This document shows, piece after piece, positions 60,327 to 64,000 of a stretch of 64,000 bases of DNA (positions are counted from its first letter, which is position 1; the number at the start of each line of letters is the position of its first letter). A program made the translations under genes and the position numbers. Under the pieces are notes generated by a model. That model was given only the letters and a program-made list of their open reading frames with translations. It was not told the origin of the DNA and made no database searches. Source of the stretch: Salminus brasiliensis (taxonomy: Eukaryota > Chordata > Actinopteri > Characiformes > Bryconidae); contig NC_132888.1 in the NCBI RefSeq assembly GCF_030463535.1, forward strand, positions 711,461-775,460. The letters run 5' to 3'.

Positions 60327-61498
60327 GTGAGGGGGCTTTTGATCACCTTTGTTTGCATGAGGAGCGTTTGATTACTTGCGGGGCTGAATAGGGACCCTGG
60401 GTGGAGGGTTCAAGCGGTCTTGGGGGTTCTAGAGGTCTGAACTTTTGCTGGTTCTAAGGCTCAACTAAAAAAACTGTATGCTTTACAGTATGTACAAAAG
60501 GTTTCCTTAAAAGTGGAACCTGTTTAGGTGGTAAATAGAACCAATTTAAATAAATTCAGAAAGGAAAAAAGTCAGGTTGTAATGGTTCAGTGTAGAACAA
60601 AGAACACTCTCAAAGAACTTGAAACAATCAACAGTGAGGAACTGTGGAACAGTGAAACACACTCTGGTGCTGTATAGAACACTATATTTAATATGTTCTC
60701 TAAAGAACCATCTACAACATCTATCATAGAGAAGAACAATGAAAAACAGCCCCAGCTTTTTAGAGTTGTCGTGGCTCAAATAGAACCGCTGCTTTTGGTT
60801 CTATCTAGGGTGGCACCCATTCTGGTGCTATTTAGAAAACCCACACTATTCAAACATTTAAACAGAACCACTGCTTGTACTCAAGAACCATTAAAGAACC
60901 ATTATAATATTCTTTCATTCATAACAATAGTGGAACCTGTTTTTGCTGGTATTTAGAACCTTTTTTAGAGAGCTGTCTACAGCGTCCATCACAGAGGAGC
61001 CGTTCTCAGTCTCAGAGTTCTCAGAGTCCTGATGTTTCTGTACAGAACCACTGCCTGCACTTAAAGAACCCCTGAGGGAATGGGGTTCTGAATCATAACA
61101 GTAGTGGAACCCATTATGGTGCCTAATCGGAACCATAAAAACATACATGATCATTATCCATCGTATAAAATAAAATAACATACATCTCTATTTAGTTAAT
61201 ATATATATACCTGTATATAGCTATAATAGCTATAATATTTGTTATTACACCTCTATTACAGCTCTATATGAATATCTATATCAGTATTGTATTGATATAA
61301 CTCTATTACAATTAAATATGAATATGATAGCATTACTAATACACATCTGCTACAGGTTTTTATTATGAGTAATATCAGTGTTATTACAGCTCTATTACAG
61401 CAGGTGTGGTTATTCAAATCAGTGATTTCAGAATCAGAGGTGTAGACGTGGTGATGGTGTGGCTGACCTGCTGTCATGTCTTTATTCCCCTGTGCTCA
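60327..61498. other. grin3b: grin3b intron 1, proximal part
   Basis: Begins with the GTGAGG donor. Up to about 61140 the words AAAGAACCATTA, GGAACCTGTTT and TATTTAGAACC recur loosely (a degenerate GAACC repeat). From 61190 to 61430 the GTTATTACAGCTCTATTACA motif of the 58.2-kb array returns. No further exon is recognised. Confidence 0.55.
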
Positions 61499-63398
61499 GT
61501 GGTGATGTTCAGTAGTGTGTTCAGTAGTGTGTTCAGTGGTGTTCAGTAGTGTGTTCAGTGGTGTGTTCAGTGGTGGTGTTCAGTAGTGTGTTCAGTGGTG
61601 TGTTCAGTGGTGTTCAGTAGTGTGTTCAGTGGTGTGTTCAGTGGTGTTCAGTAGTCTGTTCAGTGGTGTGTTCAGTGGTGTGTTCAGTGGTGTGTTCAGT
61701 GGTGTTCAGTAGTCTGTTCAGTGGTGTGTTCAGTGGTGTTCAGTAGTCTGTTCAGTGTTGTGTTCAGTGGTGTTCAGTAGTGTGCTCAGTGGTGTTCAGT
61801 AGTCTGTTCAGTGGTGTGCTCAGTGGTGTTCAGTAGTCTGTTCAGTGGTGTGTTCAGTGGTGTTCAGTAGTGTGCTCAGTGGTGTTCAGTAGTGTGTTCA
61901 GTGGTGTGTTCAGTGGTGTTCAGTAGTCTGTTCAGTGGTGTGTTCAGTGGTATTCAGTAGTGTGTTCAGTGGTGTTCAGTAGTGTGTTCAGTGGTGTGTT
62001 CAGTGGTGTTCAGTAGTCTGTTCAGTGGTGTGTTCAGTGGTATTCAGTAGTGTGTTCAGTGGTGTTCAGTAGTGTGTTCAGTGGTGTGTTCAGTGGTGTG
62101 TTCAGTGGGTGTTCAGTAGTGTGTTCAGTGGTGTTCAGTGGTGTTCAGTAGTGTGTTCAGTGGTGTTCTGTAGTGTGTCAGTGGTGTTCAGTGGTGTTCA
62201 GTAGTGTGTTCAGTGGTGTTCAGTGGTGTTCAGTAGTGTGTTCAGTGGTGTTCAGTAGTGTGTTCAGTGGTGTGTTCAGTGGTGTGTTCAGTGGTGTTCA
62301 GTGGTGTGTTCAGTAGTGTGTTCAGTGGTGTGTTCAGTGGTGTTCAGTGGTGTTCAGTAGTGTGTTCAGTGGTGTTCAGTAGTGTGTTCAGTAGTGTGTT
62401 CAGTGGTGTGTTCAGTGGTGTTCAGTAGTGTGTTCAGTGGTGTTCAGTAGTGTGTTCAGTGGTGTGTTCAGTGGTGTTCAGTAGTGTGTTCAGGGGTGTG
62501 TTCAGTGATGGTGTTCAGAAGTGTGTTCAGGAGTGTGTTCAGTGATGGTGTTCAGTGGCTTTCAGTAGTGTGTTCAATGGTGTGTTCAGTGATGGTGTTC
62601 AGTAGTGTGTTCAGTAGTATGTTCAGTAGTGTTTTCAGTAGTGTGTTCAGTGATGGTGTTCAGTAGTGTGTTCAGTAGTGTTTTCAGTAGTGTGTTCAGT
62701 GATGGTGTTCAGTAGTGTGTTCAGTAGTGTTTTCAGTAGTGTGTTCAGTGATGGTGTTCAGTAGTGTTTTCAAGTAGTGTGTTCAGTGATGGTGTTCAGT
62801 AGTGTTTTCAGTAGTGTGTTCAGTGGTGTGTTCAGTGGTGTTCAGTGGTGTGTTCAGTGATGGTGTTCAGTGATGGTGTTCAGTGGTGGTGTTCAGTAGT
62901 GTGTTCAGTAGTGTGTTCAGTGATAGTGTTCAGTGGTGGTGGGGCAGTGGTGGCTCAGCGGTTAGAGCGCAGAGATATTGATAACAGGGTTGTGGTTCGA
63001 TTCCGGGCTCGGCAAGCTGCCACTGTTAGCCCCTTGAGCAAGACCCTTTACCCTCTCTGCTCCCCGGGCGCTGGAGTTGGCTGCCCACCGCTCTGGGTGT
63101 TCAGAAGTGTGTTCAGTAGTGTGTTCAGTGATGGTGTTCAGTGGTGTTCAGTAGTGTGTTCAATGGTGTGTTCAGTGATGGTGTTCAGTAGTGTTTTCAG
63201 TAGTGTGTTCAGTGGTGTGTTCAGTGGTGTTCAGTGGTGTGTTCAGTGATGGTGTTCAGTGATGGCGTTCAGTGGTGTGTTCAGTGATGGTGTTCAGTGA
63301 TGGTGTTCAGTGATGGCGTTCAGTGGTGGTGTTCAGTAGTGTGTTCAGTGATGGAGTTCAGTGGTGGTGTTCAGTGATGGTGTTCAGTGGTGATGCTG
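61499..63398. repeat. GTTCAGTGGT/GTTCAGTAGT minisatellite, about 1.9 kb
   Basis: Units of 10-16 bp (GTGTTCAGTGGT, GTTCAGTAGTGT, GTTCAGTGATGGT) over about 1.9 kb in intron 1 of grin3b. The 5' two-thirds is dominated by GTGG and TAGT units, the 3' third by GATGGT and TTTTCAGTAG units. A SINE interrupts it at 62941-63099. Confidence 0.93.
62941..63099 (+). mobile_element. tRNA-derived SINE, family S1, copy 2 (3' truncated)
   Basis: A box TGGCTCAGCGG at 62951-62961 and a B box (GGTTCGATTCC) around 62994-63004. The body stops at CCACCGCTCTGGGTG and runs straight back into GTTCAG units. It closely matches 50621-50785, with small deletions. Confidence 0.85.
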
Positions 63399-63592
63399 AG
63401 CTCCTCAGAGTGGCTCCAGCCTCGTGTGATCAATAATCCCTCATCAGTTCCAGATTTCCCCAAATCGAGCGGAAACAGTCCAGCATTCAGCGTCTCCCCC
63501 TCCCTCACCCACAGCAGCTGCTATCAGCCCCACATCACTGACCATCAGGAGGAGCTGACCAGTCTCTCTCTCTCTCTCTCTCTCTGTCAGTA

Positions 63593-63650
<58 letters not shown>

Positions 63651-64000
63651 AGTATCACTCTCTCTCTCTCTCTCTGTCAGTATCTCTCTCTCTCTCTCTC
63701 TGTCAGTATCTCTCTCTCTCTCTCTCTCTGTAAAGGAGCTCCATTGGCAGGACTGTAATGAGAACAGTTTTGGTAATAATAATAATAATAATAATAATAA
63801 AAACAGCACAGTTACAGTAACAGTAACAGTAATGTCAGAATATCAGACAGTTCAGAATAAAACAGTAATCATTCAAATAAAGACTTTAGATGTGATGTAA
63901 ATATACTTCATACACTCTAAACTTTACTGATCATTAACTGAGAGAAGAACAGCTGCACTGATGACTGTCGGGTAATTACAGTGAGGGGGGGAAGGGGGGA
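63399..64000. other. grin3b: grin3b intron 1, distal part, to window end
   Basis: No exon recognised. Contains CT microsatellites separated by TGTCAGTATCACTC or TGTCAGTATC at about 63565-63730, and an (AAT)n run at about 63774-63800. The window ends in a short G-rich run. Confidence 0.5.

Noticed and set aside
59826..60371. 181-residue continuous frame starting at an ATG at 59826
   Set aside because: Its first part is proline-rich and lacks a signal peptide, while the overlapping frame from 59872 has the expected NR3 signal peptide and HPEPC start. The frame is better read as the downstream half of a frameshifted exon.

Overview
This is vertebrate nuclear DNA, almost certainly from a ray-finned fish, and more tentatively an otophysan such as a characiform. 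The reasons are interrupted genes with consensus splice sites, vertebrate-only families (claudin-11, NMDA receptor NR3), and a dense fill of microsatellites, minisatellites, MITEs, solo LTRs, tRNA-derived SINEs and dead Tc1-like transposons. No prokaryotic feature, CRISPR array or operon was seen. Only two protein-coding genes can be supported; the rest is repeat or sequence in which I recognise nothing.

Layout. (1) 1-3.1 kb: a MITE, microsatellites and an A+T-rich TTAGATT-type degenerate repeat. (2) 3.15-10.12 kb, minus strand: a complete three-exon claudin-11 gene with a TATA-box promoter candidate, a candidate poly(A) signal, and a TA-flanked MITE in intron 2. (3) 10.2-20 kb: MITE, a 1.35-kb purine tract, and copies of dispersed modules. 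(4) 20-30 kb: a 716-bp solo LTR, then three minisatellites (30-bp, 40-bp and 38-bp units); the 38-bp array is split by a 576-bp solo LTR with a 5-bp target-site duplication. (5) 30-49 kb: SINE, MITEs, more minisatellites, a LINE 3' end, and a 242-bp deleted LTR inserted inside a MITE. (6) 49-56 kb: a 1-kb LTR carrying a nested SINE, a 1.27-kb nearly G-free satellite, and a group of Tc1-like remnants with another solo LTR. (7) 56.8-59.8 kb: pyrimidine tract and CA/GT arrays. (8) 59,872-60,326, plus strand: first coding exon of an NMDA receptor NR3 subunit (best fit grin3b) with an apparent one-base frameshift. Its first intron runs off the window and holds a 1.9-kb GTTCAGTG minisatellite containing a SINE.

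The two genes point in opposite directions about 50 kb apart. Claudin-11 is a tight-junction protein of myelin and Sertoli cells; NR3 is a modulatory glycine-binding NMDA receptor subunit. Nothing in the sequence shows that they work together. I found no convincing new multi-gene system. The points most worth following are the grin3b frameshift, the datable nested insertions, and the unusual strand-asymmetric arrays.
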